Notes under the pieces: model-generated
What the model was told of the DNA's origin: nothing
Seen by the model: only the letters and a program-made list of their open reading frames with translations
Database searches by the model: none
Translations under genes and position numbers: made by a program
Shown here: positions 33,036-41,281 of the stretch, piece after piece
Layout: each line of letters starts with the position of its first letter
Numbering within the stretch: position 1 is the first letter of the stretch
Assembly (NCBI GenBank): GCA_947565865.1
Contig: CANOHT010000004.1
Location: forward strand, 1-64,000
DNA from: an uncultured Clostridia bacterium
GTDB lineage: Bacteria > Bacillota > Clostridia > Christensenellales > Aristaeellaceae
Direction of reading: 5' to 3'
DNA: 64,000 nucleotides

Positions 33036-33084
33036 GTTTTCCAAAGGACGATCGCAAAGCTCTTTGGTCGCGCCGCAGCGCGAA
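33036..33084 (+). repeat. Direct repeat module, copy 1
   Basis: About 48 bases containing TCCAAAGGACGATCG and TCGCGCCGCAGCGCGA, repeated at 33644-33692 with ~75% identity and a conserved CGCGCCG..GCGCG hairpin. Confidence 0.5.
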
Positions 33085-33117
33085 GGGCCTGGTTGTGGGA
33101 GGAATTGCCCTTTGCAG

Positions 33118-33309
33118 GGCTGCGGAACCTGTTTAGCCCTACTTTCTCCACGGAGAAAGTAGCAAAGAAGTCTGGGGGCCGCCAAAGTCAACCAGCATGG
33201 GTGGCCGATCCACAATTCGGCATTGTCGCGTGGATGCTAACGCCCCCACGCTCTGTGCCTCATTGGAACTGCGTACCGCTTCATCCGCCACAGGCGGCGC
33301 GGTACTCCG
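33118..33309 (-). repeat. Structured interspersed repeat, family 1, copy B (inverted)
   Basis: Reverse-complement copy of 2-190. Both end hairpins are kept: GTACCGC..GCGGTAC, and CTACTTTCTCC-AC-GGAGAAAGTAG. In the latter the stem changed from GTACTTTCTCT/AGAGAAAGTAC with matching substitutions on both arms. Confidence 0.75.
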
Positions 33310-33888
33310 TTCCCCCAATCCCCCCGTGGCATAGCATGTTGTGTGTGGCTATAATCAAGTCACCAGCTAAGATCGCCTCGCAGGGGCGGTCATGCACCCC
33401 CATTGGAGCAAGCAAGTGTCCAGCAGGCAGCGGAGTTTTCGTCTGGTTAGGCTTCGCGGTGTGGTTGCGCATGGGACTGGTAACGATGGTTCCTATATGG
33501 GTTATGGAATTGGTGCCGGTGATTCTTATGGTGGTTACGGAGGTAGCACGAGCGGTTTCCATGCCGTTCTGGCGAAGCCGCCAGGCCCCCCGCAGGGCAG
33601 GCCACCTTGCCTGCTCCAAATTTCTCATAGTTGCGGGACCCAAAGGTATCCAAAGGCCGACCGAAAAACCCTTTTGTCGCGCCGTAGCGCGACCCCCTGC
33701 CCCTCACGCGCACGAACCAATGACCAAAGACCCCGCACCATGCTGCGAGACGGGAGTCGAGAGGGGCGAAGCCCCTTTGCGGGGATGCCGGGGCAGAGCC
33801 CCCCGGCCGGGATTCCGAAGGGCAGCGCCCTTTGGCGGGGGTGTTGAGGGCAGAACCCCGAACAGGGCTCCAGGGGCAGCGCCTCTGG
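33310..33888. other. Intergenic region rich in short hairpins
   Basis: No believable gene. It holds the second copy of the direct module (33644-33692) and a run of GC-rich hairpins between 33755 and 33888 (GAGGGGCGAAGCCCC, GGGGCAGAGCCCC, AGGGCAGCGCCCT, GGGGCAGCGCC). These resemble the loops of the tandem array but are not in register. Confidence 0.55.
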
Positions 33889-35907
33889 TCAGTGATGCCG
33901 CGTGCTTTCCCGCGTGCGGCGGCGCTTCTGCTGAACGTCGCTCTTGACCGGCGCCTCGCCACGAAGAGCAAGCAGCTGGTCACGCAGCTTGGCGGCCTTT
34001 TCAAACTCAAGCGACTTGGCCGCCGTGAGCATCTGATCCTCCAGCTGGCGCAGGAGCGCTGCCCGCTCGTCCTCACTGAGCTGGCGCGGCGCGGACTTCT
34101 CCACCTGCTGGGTGATTTCCAGCACGTCGCGGATGGCGTTTCTCACGCTTTCCGGCGTGATGCCGTGAACCCGGTTGAACTCCTGCTGAAGGGCGCGGCG
34201 GCGGTTGGTCTCGGTGATGGCCCGCATCATGCTGTCCGTCATGACGTCGGCGTACATGATGACCCGGCCGTCCACATTGCGGGCCGCGCGGCCGATGGTC
34301 TGCACCAGGGAGGTCTCGCTGCGCAGGAAGCCCTCCTTGTCCGCGTCCAGGATCGCCACCAGAGAAACCTCCGGCAAATCAAGGCCCTCGCGCAGCAGGT
34401 TGATGCCCACCAGCACATCGTATTCGCCCAGTCGGAGGTCACGGATGAGCTGCATCCGCTCCATGGTCTGAACATCGCTGTGCAGATAGCGCACACGGAT
34501 TTCCATCTCCTTCAGGTAATCCGTCAGGCTTTCCGCCATCACCTTGGTCAGCGTCGTCACCAGGACGCGCTGCTTGCGGGCGACAACCCTGCGAATCTCT
34601 GCCACCAGATCATCCACCTGCCCTGTGGCCTTGCGCACGGAAATCTCCGGGTCCAGCAAGCCCGTGGGGCGGATGATCTGCTCCACCGTCCGCTGCGTCC
34701 GGGCCAGCTCATAAGGGCCGGGGGTGGCGGAAACGAAGATCGTCTGATGAATGCGCTCCTCAAACTCCTGGAACAGAAGCGGCCTGTTGTCATAGGCGGA
34801 GGGCAGGCGGAAGCCGTACTCCACCAGGGTGTTCTTGCGGGCGCGGTCGCCGTTGTACATGGCGCGAATCTGCGGCACGGTCACATGGCTTTCGTCAATG
34901 AAGCAAAGGAAATCCTTGGGGAAATAGTCCAGCAGGGAGTAGGGCGCGTCCCCCGGCTTCCGGCCGTCAAAATACCGGGAATAGTTTTCAATCCCCTGAC
35001 AGTAGCCGATTTCCCGCATCATTTCAATGTCGTAATTGGTGCGCTGGGCAATGCGCTGGGCTTCCAGGAGCTTGCCGTCATGCTCAAACTGGGCGATGCG
35101 TTCCCGCAAATCCGCTTCAATGACGCCGATGTTCTCCTCCAGGTGCGTCTTGTCCGTGGCATAATGGGTGGCGGGAAAAATACAGGCATGGCTCAGGGTG
35201 GACAGCACATGCCCGCTGACCGTCTCGATCTCGTTGACGCGGTCGATCTCGTCCCCGAAGAACTCGATGCGCAGGGCATGCTCATGCTCGCCCGCAGGAA
35301 TGATCTCCACCACATCCCCCCGGACGCGGAAGGTGCCCCGGTCAAATTCAATGTCATTGCGCTCATACTGGATGCCAATGAGCATCCGAAGAAGCTCGTC
35401 CCGGCCGATCCGCATTCCGGGCCGCAGGGAAACCATCTGCCCCTCATACTCGCTGGGGTCGCCCATGGAGTAAATACAGCTCACCGACGCCACGATGATA
35501 ACATCCTTGCGCTCCCGCAGGGCCGCCGTGGCGGAATGGCGAAGCCGGTCGATTTCGTCATTGATGGAAGCGTCCTTTTCGATGTAGGTGTCCGAGGAAG
35601 CGATGTAGGCCTCGGGCTGATAATAATCGTAGTAGGACACAAAGTATTCCACCCGGCTGTCCGGGAAGAAGGCTTTCAGCTCCGAGCAAAGCTGAGCCGC
35701 CAGGGTTTTGTTGTGGGCGATGACCAGCGTGGGCTTCTGCACCTTTTCAATAACCGACGCCATGGTGAAGGTCTTGCCGGAACCAGTGACGCCCAGCAGC
35801 ACCTGGCTGGTCAGCCCCTCCTGTACGCCCTGTGCCAGGGCCTCGATGGCCTCTGGCTGATCGCCGCTGGGCTGATAGGGCGCCTTCAACACAAATCTGT
35901 CCTGCAT
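33889..35907 (-). CDS. uvrB: Excinuclease ABC subunit B
   Basis: Damage-verification helicase-like subunit of nucleotide excision repair, 672 residues. Walker A is LLGVTGSGKTFTM (~38-46). The DNA-inserting beta-hairpin is FVSYYDYYQPEAYI. SVSCIYSMGDPSEY, the DEAD-box-like CFIDESHVTVPQ, and the motif V/VI region GINLLREGLDLPEVSLVAIL with QTIGRAARN follow. The C-terminal UvrC-binding UVR motif includes EKAAKLRDQL. The start is behind GGGAGG. uvrA and uvrC are not in the window. Length is standard. Confidence 0.98.
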   Translation of the reverse strand: MQDRFVLKAPYQPSGDQPEAIEALAQGVQEGLTSQVLLGVTGSGKTFTMASVIEKVQKPTLVIAHNKTLAAQLCSELKAFFPDSRVEYFVSYYDYYQPEAYIASSDTYIEKDASINDEIDRLRHSATAALRERKDVIIVASVSCIYSMGDPSEYEGQMVSLRPGMRIGRDELLRMLIGIQYERNDIEFDRGTFRVRGDVVEIIPAGEHEHALRIEFFGDEIDRVNEIETVSGHVLSTLSHACIFPATHYATDKTHLEENIGVIEADLRERIAQFEHDGKLLEAQRIAQRTNYDIEMMREIGYCQGIENYSRYFDGRKPGDAPYSLLDYFPKDFLCFIDESHVTVPQIRAMYNGDRARKNTLVEYGFRLPSAYDNRPLLFQEFEERIHQTIFVSATPGPYELARTQRTVEQIIRPTGLLDPEISVRKATGQVDDLVAEIRRVVARKQRVLVTTLTKVMAESLTDYLKEMEIRVRYLHSDVQTMERMQLIRDLRLGEYDVLVGINLLREGLDLPEVSLVAILDADKEGFLRSETSLVQTIGRAARNVDGRVIMYADVMTDSMMRAITETNRRRALQQEFNRVHGITPESVRNAIRDVLEITQQVEKSAPRQLSEDERAALLRQLEDQMLTAAKSLEFEKAAKLRDQLLALRGEAPVKSDVQQKRRRTRESTRHH

Positions 35908-35990
35908 CGGTCAAGCCTCCCGTCGCGCTTGTTCTGGTTTGTTCCCATAGCATAGCACAGTAAGCTCCGCTTGTGAAGGGGAACAAAGAA

Positions 35991-36187
35991 TCAAAAAAGT
36001 GGCTACGGCCACTTTTTTGAGGGGCTTCGCCCCGTTTCATCGCACGCCCTCACTGGTCGAACGGCAAGCCGTTCTCCCGGCCGTTCGGTCGTGTAAGGAA
36101 GCTTTTTCTAAAGAAAAAGCACAAAAACTGACGCGCGTGTCGTCAGTTTTTGATTGAAAGTCAGAGGGGCTGCGGCCCCTCCGACAC
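35991..36187 (-). repeat. Structured dispersed repeat, family 2, copy c (inverted)
   Basis: Same hairpin chain as 6942-7133 in opposite orientation. Stem 2 reads AAAAACTGACG/CGTCAGTTTTT here versus AAAAACCGGCG/CGCCGGTTTTT in copy a: two base pairs changed on both arms. Stem 3 is GCTTTTTCT/AGAAAAAGC, again compensated. It lies between uvrB and metI. Confidence 0.85.
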
Positions 36188-36259
36188 CATCCCGGAGTTT
36201 GTTGAAGCTCACCTTCGAGCTATAACCCGACTTTACTTGTATGCTGTTTCCACTCCGCC

Positions 36260-36967
36260 TTACTTCTTCAGCCGCTTGTCGCACTTGACGGCCAGGCGCG
36301 TGCCGATGCTCTGGAACACCTGCACCAGAATCACCAAAACGATCACCGCCGCGTAGAGCACCGCGTACTTGTAGCGGTTGTAGCCGATCATGATGGCAAT
36401 CTTGCCCAGGCCGCCGCCGCCAATGGCGCCGCTCATGGCCGTGTAACCCATGATGGTGGTGATAGCCAGGGTAAAATTATTAATCAGGGATGGCACGCTC
36501 TCGGGGAGCATCACCCGCAGAAGAATCTGCAGCGGCGTGGCGCCCATGCTCTGGGCCGTCTCGATAATGTTGGGATTGACCTCCCGCAGGCTGCCTTCCA
36601 CCAGACGGGCCACAAAGGGGAACGCCGCCACCACCAGCGGCACAATGGACGCCACCGTGCCCACGGAGGTGCCGACAATCAGCCGGGTCAGCGGGATGAC
36701 CATGACGATCAGGATCAGGAAGGGCACCGAGCGCAGCAGGTTGATGACGACGTTCAGCGCCTTCATCAGGGGCTTGGGCAGCGGGCGGATGCCGTCCTCC
36801 TCCCCCGCCACCAGGATCATGCCCAGGGGCAGGCCGATGACAACCGCGAACAGCGTGGACAGGATGGTGACATAGAGCGTATCCCACAGCGCCATGGGGA
36901 AGTCGGACAGGACGATTTCCCAGGCCTCGTGCAGCTTCTCGGGGGTAAATGCGTTGGCGAAATTCAT
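36260..36967 (-). CDS. metI: Methionine ABC transporter permease MetI
   Basis: Membrane subunit of the MetNIQ methionine importer, 235 residues with five helices. It has the permease signature EAA loop (EVNPNIIETAQSMGATPLQI) that contacts MetN, and the family stretches LLRSVPFLILIVMVIPLTR and GYTAMSGAIGGGGLGKIAI. Its ATG overlaps the metN stop (ATGA). Last gene of the operon. Confidence 0.96.
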   Translation of the reverse strand: MNFANAFTPEKLHEAWEIVLSDFPMALWDTLYVTILSTLFAVVIGLPLGMILVAGEEDGIRPLPKPLMKALNVVINLLRSVPFLILIVMVIPLTRLIVGTSVGTVASIVPLVVAAFPFVARLVEGSLREVNPNIIETAQSMGATPLQILLRVMLPESVPSLINNFTLAITTIMGYTAMSGAIGGGGLGKIAIMIGYNRYKYAVLYAAVIVLVILVQVFQSIGTRLAVKCDKRLKK

Positions 36968-37992
36968 GCGTCGGCCTCCTTCGCGGCGTAGTCCACCTCA
37001 ACCTGGACGGAAACATCCGGGGTTTCCCGCAGGAAGTTGACAGCGGTGGCCAGCTCATTGGGGCCGCCGGGAATCTCCAGCAGCATGTAGCCATAGGCCT
37101 TGTCGCCGACGGAGCGGGTGGAAGCCCCCAGGATGCTGGCGGCAATGCCGCAGTTAATGGCCATCCTTGCCAGCAGCGGCTCCTTGGCGGCGATGGCGCC
37201 GTTGAAGATGATCCGCACCCGCTGGCCGTGGCGATCCGTCAGCATGGCACCGTCCGCCATGTCCGGGTAAACCAGGTTGCGGGTGGCCTCCGCCCGGGGA
37301 TTGGAGAATACCTCCGATACCTCGCCTTCCTCCACCACCTCGCCATGCTCCAGGATGGCCACGCGGTTGCAGATTTCCTGCACCACGCTCATCTGGTGGG
37401 TGATGACGATGACGGTGATGCCCAGCTTCCGGTTGATGTCGCGGATCAGCTCCAGGATGGCGTGGGTGGTCTTGGGGTCCAGGGCGCTGGTGGCCTCGTC
37501 GCACAGGAGCACCTGCGGGTTCGTGGCCAGGGCGCGGGCGATGGCTACGCGCTGCTGCTGGCCGCCGGACAGCTGGGCGGGATAGGCATTGGCCTTATCC
37601 GGCAGACCTACCATGGTCAGCAGCTCCATGCCGCGCTTTTCCGCCTCAGACTTCTTCATACCGCCAAGGCGCAGAGGCAGGATGACGTTTTTCAGGCAGG
37701 TGCGCTGCATCAGCAGGTTGAAGCCCTGGAAAATCATGGTGATGCGGTGACGCACCTCCCGCAGCTCCTTCTTGTCCATGGAGCCCAGGCTGCGGCCGTC
37801 CAGCAGCACCTCGCCCTCGGTGGGGCGCTCCAGCATGTTGATGCAGCGTACCAGCGTGCTCTTGCCCGCGCCGCTCATGCCGATGATGCCGTAGATGTCC
37901 CCGTCCCGCATGGTGAGGTTCACATGCTTCAGGGCATCCACCGGGCCGTCAGCCGTGGCGAAGGTCTTGGTCAGGTTCTTCAGCTCGATCAT
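36964..37992 (-). CDS. metN: Methionine ABC transporter ATP-binding protein MetN
   Basis: ATPase of the methionine importer. The start at 37992 (MIELKNLTKTF) follows GGAGGAG, giving 342 residues. Walker A is GMSGAGKST, signature LSGGQQQRVAIARAL, Walker B VLLCDEATSALD, H-loop VITHQMS. The C-terminal ~90 residues form the NIL domain (RVRIIFNGAIAAKEPLLARM ... GYMLLEIPGG) that binds intracellular methionine and shuts the transporter, so feedback by trans-inhibition is expected besides transcriptional control. Confidence 0.97.
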   Translation of the reverse strand: MIELKNLTKTFATADGPVDALKHVNLTMRDGDIYGIIGMSGAGKSTLVRCINMLERPTEGEVLLDGRSLGSMDKKELREVRHRITMIFQGFNLLMQRTCLKNVILPLRLGGMKKSEAEKRGMELLTMVGLPDKANAYPAQLSGGQQQRVAIARALATNPQVLLCDEATSALDPKTTHAILELIRDINRKLGITVIVITHQMSVVQEICNRVAILEHGEVVEEGEVSEVFSNPRAEATRNLVYPDMADGAMLTDRHGQRVRIIFNGAIAAKEPLLARMAINCGIAASILGASTRSVGDKAYGYMLLEIPGGPNELATAVNFLRETPDVSVQVEVDYAAKEADA

Positions 37993-38065
37993 CGGGCTCT
38001 CCTCCGTAGACAGGCGGACACACCGGTTGGCGCGCGGCTCAGCCGGTGTGTCCGTCATGATAATG

Positions 38066-38911
38066 TTACTTCGCGACGGTGAGGGCCGTCAGATCAGCCT
38101 GCTTGCCGCCGTACAGACCCATGGGCTCCACGTGGATGGCGGCGATGATGGCGATATGGGTGCCGTTCTCCTCGTTGAAGTTCTCCTGATAAGGGATGTG
38201 AGCGAAGTAGTTGGCGAAAACCTCGCCGCTCTCCACCACCATGTTGGGCTGCACATAGTCAGAGAACTCAATAACCTCCAGCTTCACGTCCTTGGCGGCC
38301 AGGATCTCCTGGGCGATGGCGAGAATCTGGGCATGGGGCGTGGGGGACGCGGCCACGGTGATGGTCTTGCCGGCCAGGGCGGCGTAGTCCACATCCGCGT
38401 CGTAGCCGTCGCCAGGCTCGGCCACCACGGACACCGCGGCGCCGCCGTAGGTCTCGTTGATGAAGTCGGCCACCTTCTGGCTGTTCACGGCAGCCACCAG
38501 GGCCTTGGCCTCGGGAGTCTCCTCATTGCCTTCCTTCACGCACAGCACGTTGGCGTAGGGGGAATCGGCGCTCTCGATGAGCAGGGAATCCTGCACGGGG
38601 TTCAGGCCCGCGTCCAGGGCGTAGTTGTTGTTGATGATGGCATAATCCACGTCAGCCATCACATTGGGCACCATGGCCGCCTCAACCTCCTGGAACTCAA
38701 TGCCCAAGGGGTTCTCAATGACATCAGCCTTGGTGGCGGTCACGCCCGCCTCCTCGGACAGCTTGATGATGCCGTTGGCCTGCAAAAGCAGCAGGGCGCG
38801 GCCCTCATTGGTGGCGTCGTTGGGCACGGCGATGGTCAGGCCGTCGGCGAAGGCGGCGGTAGCGGACAGGAGCAGAACGGCGGCCAGAATCACAGACAAA
38901 AGCTTCTTCAT
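38066..38911 (-). CDS. metQ: Circularly permuted MetQ/NlpA-family binding protein
   Basis: Binding protein of the methionine importer, 281 residues. After a signal peptide (1-22) the order is reversed relative to MetQ. Residues ~23-165 match the usual C-terminal portion (DGLTIAVPNDATNEGRALLL, YAIINNNYALDAGLNP, SPYANVLCVKEG, INETYGGAAV). Residues ~181-278 match the usual N-terminal portion (GKTITVAASPTPHAQIL, IEFSDYVQPNMVVESGE, HVEPMGLYGGKQADLTAL). The break falls between the normal ..SLDEL and DG..AVPND. The old termini are joined by a ~20-residue acidic linker (PGDGYDADVDYAALA). No lipobox cysteine, unlike most MetQ. AAGGAG precedes the ATG. Confidence 0.9.
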   Translation of the reverse strand: MKKLLSVILAAVLLLSATAAFADGLTIAVPNDATNEGRALLLLQANGIIKLSEEAGVTATKADVIENPLGIEFQEVEAAMVPNVMADVDYAIINNNYALDAGLNPVQDSLLIESADSPYANVLCVKEGNEETPEAKALVAAVNSQKVADFINETYGGAAVSVVAEPGDGYDADVDYAALAGKTITVAASPTPHAQILAIAQEILAAKDVKLEVIEFSDYVQPNMVVESGEVFANYFAHIPYQENFNEENGTHIAIIAAIHVEPMGLYGGKQADLTALTVAK

Positions 38912-38969
38912 GGTTTAGTTCTCCTTTTGCGTTGTCGCAGTTGTTTTTCAGCCCGCGGGAAGGCCATAA

Positions 38970-39001
38970 GAAAAGAGGGAGCCTCCGACGAAGCTCCCTC
39001 T
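38970..39001 (-). terminator. Intrinsic terminator inside the metQNI leader (attenuator)
   Basis: Minus strand: stem AGAGGGAGC/GCTCCCTCT (38993-39001 with 38974-38982) followed by TTTTCTT, 46 bases after the leader-peptide stop and ~60 before metQ. A terminator between promoter and first structural gene, behind a Met-rich reading frame, is the layout of an attenuator. Confidence 0.8.
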
Positions 39002-39022
39002 CTTGACGGATTCGCACAAATC

Positions 39023-39038
39023 TCTGGGGCCCCAGAGC
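39023..39038. promoter_or_regulatory. Perfect palindrome in the met leader
   Basis: CTCTGGGG/CCCCAGAG lies between the leader peptide and the terminator. It could form a pause or competing hairpin; no antiterminator was resolved by hand. Confidence 0.45.
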
Positions 39039-39046
39039 GGCGACCG

Positions 39047-39139
39047 TTATACAGAAAGCCCATCGAAGCGGACACAGCAACGCATGCACATGCGGCGCAT
39101 GTACATCATCATGGGCATCATCGCGGTCTGCTTCAGCAT
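39047..39139 (-). CDS. Methionine/cysteine-rich leader peptide of metQNI (30 residues)
   Basis: A 30-codon frame, too short for routine gene calling, starts 26-27 bases after the predicted transcription start and eight bases after AAGGAG. It reads MLKQTAMMPMMMYMRRMCMR, then CCVRFDGLSV: nine Met (eight besides the start, seven of them in the 13 codons from residue 7 to 19) and three Cys. It is followed by an intrinsic terminator (38970-39001) and then the methionine importer. By analogy with trp, his and leu leaders, a ribosome stalled by shortage of charged tRNA-Met (or tRNA-Cys) would prevent termination. No SAM riboswitch or T-box core is visible. Confidence 0.8.
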   Translation of the reverse strand: MLKQTAMMPMMMYMRRMCMRCCVRFDGLSV

Positions 39140-39171
39140 AGAGCTCTCTCCTTCCCTCAGTTGATGGAGAA

Positions 39172-39200
39172 AGGATACCACACCCACGGGCGGATGTCAA
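39172..39200 (-). promoter_or_regulatory. Promoter of the met leader-metQNI transcript
   Basis: Minus strand: TTGACA (39195-39200), 17-base spacer, TGG-TATCCT extended -10 (39172-39177). Confidence 0.8.
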
Positions 39201-39309
39201 CAGGTTTGTCCCCAAAAGCGAATGTTTTTCCGATGTACCGGCTTTTCATGCGCTTGCAGCGAGCCGATCGGTTCAATGCTGGGGCAGAAGTAAACTTTCT
39301 CCAAAACGC

Positions 39310-39338
39310 TTGCATTGCGTCCCGGGAGCAGGTACAAT
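39310..39338 (+). promoter_or_regulatory. Promoter of the L,D-transpeptidase gene
   Basis: TTGCAT (39310-39315), 17-base spacer, TACAAT (39333-39338), 31 bases before the start codon. Confidence 0.8.
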
Positions 39339-39368
39339 AGGAAGCACCACAACAAATGAGGTGACGAT

Positions 39369-41111
39369 ATGAGAAAATTCGCCGCTTTGCTGGCCCTTCT
39401 GATGCTCCTGCCCTGCGCCGCGGCTCTGGCGGAGGGCGAGGTTGTGCTGACCGATGACAGCGCGGCAACGGTGGAAGAGGTGGTCAGCGGCCGCGCGCTG
39501 CAATATGGCGACGAGGGCGACGATGTGCTGAGCCTTCAGCGCCGGCTGACGGATCTGTTCTATTACACGGGCAACCTCTCGGGCCGCTATCGGGAGGGCA
39601 CCCGCGCCGCCGTCAAGGACTTCCAGGAGGACTTTGGTCTGGAGGTCACCGGTATGGCCGACGCCGAAACCCAGGCGCTGCTTTACGGCACCCTCTACCG
39701 TCCCCTGCGCTATGGCTCCACGGGCGAGGATGTCAAGGAGCTGCAGACCCGCCTGACCGCCCTGGGCTACTACACCGGCAAAATCAGCGGCAATTACCTG
39801 GAGGGCACCCGCGCCGCCATCGGGGATTTTCAGCAGAAGATGGGCCAGGAGGCCAACGGCATCGCCGACCCCGCCACTCAGGAGCTGCTCTACGGCGGCG
39901 ACGCCCTGAGCAAGAACGACAAGACTGTTATCCTTGCAACGCCCGCGCCAGATTCGGATTCCTTCCTGGTGGACGAAAACGCCCCTGCCAACGCCGCCGC
40001 CACCCCGGCCACAGCCGTCGCCTTCACCAAGAAGGTCAAGCGAGGCGATACGGGCAAGCTGGTTAAGCAGATACAGACCCGCCTGACGGAGCTGGGCTAC
40101 TACACCGGCCCCATCAGCGGCAACTTTCTGAGCAAGACCACCGCCGCCGTCAAGGCTTTCCAGCAGCAGAACGGCCTGGAAATTGACGGGATTGTGGGCG
40201 AAATCGCCTGGAACACACTGTTCAACGACGCCAACGTGGTGCTGCCCGAGCACACGCCTCGGCCCACGCCGGAGCCTACCCCTGTGCCCTTCGCCATCAC
40301 CGTGGATGTCAATAACCAGGTCACCACCGTGTATGGCCGGGACGAAAACGGCGATTACACCGTGGTCATCCGGGAAATGCTGTGCTCCACCGGCACCAAG
40401 TCCTATCCCAGCGACGTGGGCGACTGGGTGCTGAACGGCCGCACGGCCCGCTGGTGCTACTTCCCCAAGTGGGGCGGCCACGCCCAATACTGGACGCGCA
40501 TCAACAAGTCCATCGCCTTCCACTCCGTGGTTTATAACTCCGTCAACACCATGGATTTGTCCGTTTCTAGCTACAAAAACCTGGGCAAGCGCGCCTCCCA
40601 CGGCTGCATCCGCCTGCTGGTATCCGACGCCAAGTGGATCTACGACAACGTGGGCGAGGGCACCGTCGTCACCGTACGGGAGGATTTGCCGGCCGATCCC
40701 GAGCTGGTGGCGTCGCTGAAGGTTCCGCCGCTGGACTACTCGCGGATGCTGCCTCAGCAGACCCCCGAGCCTACCCCGGAGCCCCTTTACCTCTCCGGCT
40801 CCCAGCCGCCCCTTCCCCTGGAAAAGCTCGCCAAGAACGACAGCTCCGAGGCCGTCTACTGGATGCAGTGCAAGCTCAAGGAGCTGGGCTATTACCAGGG
40901 CAAATGCTCCGGCACCTTCCTCAGCGGCACCGCCAACGCCGTCAAGGCCTTCCAGAAGGATCAAGGTCTGAAGGCCAGCGGCACCGCCACCGTGGAGACC
41001 CTCGAAAAGCTCTATGCCCAGGAGCTGTCCACCCCCATTCCGATTCAGACCCCCGCGCCGCTGACGGAGGCGCCCTCCCCGACGCCCGCGCCCACGGATG
41101 GCGAAGGGTGA
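39369..41111 (+). CDS. Secreted L,D-transpeptidase with four peptidoglycan-binding repeats
   Basis: Cell-wall enzyme of 580 residues acting outside the membrane. Signal peptide 1-21. Three PG_binding_1 repeats in the N-terminal ~285 residues (each with L.YY.G..SG.Y..GT..A...FQ). A Thr/Pro linker (TPRPTPEPTPVP) leads to a YkuD domain with catalytic RASHGCIRLLVSDAKWIYDN. A second linker and a fourth binding repeat (LKELGYYQGKCSGTFLSGTA) follow, and a Pro-rich tail ends the protein. The YkuD domain flanked by repeats on both sides is uncommon. It probably forms 3-3 cross-links or attaches proteins to peptidoglycan. Confidence 0.93.
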   Translation: MRKFAALLALLMLLPCAAALAEGEVVLTDDSAATVEEVVSGRALQYGDEGDDVLSLQRRLTDLFYYTGNLSGRYREGTRAAVKDFQEDFGLEVTGMADAETQALLYGTLYRPLRYGSTGEDVKELQTRLTALGYYTGKISGNYLEGTRAAIGDFQQKMGQEANGIADPATQELLYGGDALSKNDKTVILATPAPDSDSFLVDENAPANAAATPATAVAFTKKVKRGDTGKLVKQIQTRLTELGYYTGPISGNFLSKTTAAVKAFQQQNGLEIDGIVGEIAWNTLFNDANVVLPEHTPRPTPEPTPVPFAITVDVNNQVTTVYGRDENGDYTVVIREMLCSTGTKSYPSDVGDWVLNGRTARWCYFPKWGGHAQYWTRINKSIAFHSVVYNSVNTMDLSVSSYKNLGKRASHGCIRLLVSDAKWIYDNVGEGTVVTVREDLPADPELVASLKVPPLDYSRMLPQQTPEPTPEPLYLSGSQPPLPLEKLAKNDSSEAVYWMQCKLKELGYYQGKCSGTFLSGTANAVKAFQKDQGLKASGTATVETLEKLYAQELSTPIPIQTPAPLTEAPSPTPAPTDGEG

Positions 41112-41161
41112 GACCGGGCAAGGCCACGGCACGTTCGCATCGTCTATGATCTGTTCTCCAC

Positions 41162-41197
41162 GCGGCCGGAAGGATGAAACGCCTTCCGGCCGCTTTC
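41162..41197 (+). terminator. Terminator after the L,D-transpeptidase
   Basis: 12-bp stem GCGGCCGGAAGG/CCTTCCGGCCGC followed by TTTCATCC. Confidence 0.8.
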
Positions 41198-41281
41198 ATC
41201 CGCCAAAAACAACTCACAATCTCCAACCTTTCTCCTTTTTCTGTGTCTATACATCGTGAAAGCCATCAAGAAGACAAGCCG

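Noticed and set aside
33832..35955. Long plus-strand frame of about 700 codons
   Set aside because: It is antisense to uvrB, which is unmistakable on the minus strand; the frame is a by-product of high G+C.
38912..39046. SAM (S-box) riboswitch or Met T-box before metQ
   Set aside because: No S-box core and no GGGTGGNACCGCG T-box core could be found; the leader holds a peptide frame and a terminator instead.
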